Source: Saccoglossus kowalevskii | Lineage: Eukaryota; Hemichordata; Enteropneusta; Harrimaniidae | Assembly (NCBI RefSeq): GCF_000003605.2 | Contig: NW_003154241.1 | Location: 211,179 to 231,252 of the forward strand | DNA: 20,074 nt | Direction: 5' to 3' | Shown: positions 19,740 to 20,074 of the stretch, piece after piece | Numbering within the stretch: position 1 is the stretch's first letter | Layout of the letters: each line of letters opens with the position of its first letter | Notes under the pieces: generated by a model | Told to the model about the DNA's origin: nothing | Databases searched by the model: none | What the model saw: only the letters and a program-made list of their open reading frames with translations | Position numbers and translations under genes: made by a program

Positions 19740-20074
19740 TTAAAACCCTTCAAAGTCACTAGAGCTGCTGTCATCAGAGTTGAAATAGCGTTCAATTATT
19801 TCAGCACATGTTGGCAAATCATCATCGCTGTCGGAGCCGCTGGGTAAGTCATCATCGCTGTCGATGTCATCTTCATTTTCCGATGAAGTGTCACCTGTGA
19901 TATCAACACCAAGTTGAGATGCTATCGCTTCTTCAATTTGTTGTTGGGCTTCATCGGACCTGTATATTGCGTCCTCAGAACCATCAAGATTGTTAGCTAA
20001 ACCAGTAACTGCGAATGATTTTCTCAGCATGTCTGGTCGTTCATTCAGTTTCTTACAGGCATGTGCAATCCAAT
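19740..20074 (-). CDS. pogo/Tigger (DDE_1) transposase C-terminus, partial
   Basis: The open frame enters from the right edge and stops at TAA 19742-19740, giving 110 residues. It starts WIAHACKKLNERPDMLRKSF and continues AVTGLANNLDGSEDAIYR. This is the signature tail of the DDE_1/pogo transposase domain (typical pattern W...I....I.KSF..CGI.NALDGTED). Then comes an acidic, Ser-rich tail with two SDDDLPS-like repeats, ending SSSSDFEGF. The catalytic DDE core and the N-terminal DNA-binding domain lie outside the window. The frame is intact here, so the element may be young. The first ATG inside the frame is internal, not the start. Confidence 0.85.
   Translation of the reverse strand, partial: WIAHACKKLNERPDMLRKSFAVTGLANNLDGSEDAIYRSDEAQQQIEEAIASQLGVDITGDTSSENEDDIDSDDDLPSGSDSDDDLPTCAEIIERYFNSDDSSSSDFEGF

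Larger units (their letters stand above)
19253..20074 (-). mobile_element. 3' end of a pogo/Tigger-type DNA transposon
   Basis: The element begins at a TA dinucleotide (19253-19254) with CCGTATTTG. This is followed by subterminal copies of a GGCGC motif in both orientations (TTAGGCGCCACT, AGTGGCGCTTATTT, AATGGCGCTTATTTC). This terminus layout fits pogo/Tigger elements. It contains a minus-strand transposase C-terminus (19740-20074) and continues off the right edge, so the other terminus is not visible. Its insertion lies in the RPS9 intron. Confidence 0.7.

Overview
This is a eukaryotic (metazoan) genomic window: AT-rich, with spliced genes, GT-AG introns, a 22-bp minisatellite and many small inverted-repeat DNA transposons. 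It is not bacterial. Several repeat types (an AGTCCCCGTTCGGAC-type element with a CGTCCGTGCGTCCGT tract, and CACAGTCCCT and CATAGACCTT hairpins) resemble repeats I associate with bivalves and other molluscs. A marine lophotrochozoan is therefore my best guess, but this is an inference from memory.

Layout. (1) Positions 1-8269 hold the 3' part of a plus-strand gene. Seven exons (1884-8269) give a continuous 412-residue C-terminal fragment with consistent intron phases. It starts inside a PPPDE/DeSI-1-type (deSUMOylating/deubiquitinating) cysteine peptidase domain, including the HNC active-site cysteine, and runs through a Q/T-rich linker into a C-terminal PUL-like helical domain. Its first exons lie upstream of the window. 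Its introns carry a 212-bp MITE, a 46-copy 22-bp minisatellite, a pogo-like terminus and a 702-bp MITE with long terminal inverted repeats. (2) Positions 8270-16430 are a long gene-poor region of repeats. It holds a ~1-kb element built of ~320-bp tandem units, a 49-bp tandem array split by a 519-bp insertion, three hairpin elements flanked by 7-9 bp direct repeats, a degenerate ~61-bp tandem repeat, and a second array with a ~130-140 bp period. One possible small two-exon gene (13865-14681) starts at a YY1-like AAGATGGC site. (3) From about 16,820 onward is the plus-strand ribosomal protein gene RPS9, truncated by the window's right edge. It has promoter motifs (YY1-like, ETS-like), a 5'-TOP-like noncoding exon 1, and two coding exons joined by a non-canonical GC-AG intron. 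(4) The right edge (19253-20074), which lies in the following RPS9 intron or just beyond, holds the 3' end of a minus-strand pogo/Tigger-type transposon.

The most interesting signals are a 117-bp element present twice around RPS9 exon 1 (intron 2 and ~650 bp upstream of the start site) with 115/117 identical bases and diverged flanks, a candidate structured RNA such as a snoRNA; the GC-AG intron; the DeSI-PUL fusion; and a degenerate repeat that appears to supply a splice acceptor. The two genes show no functional link; they are simply neighbours.
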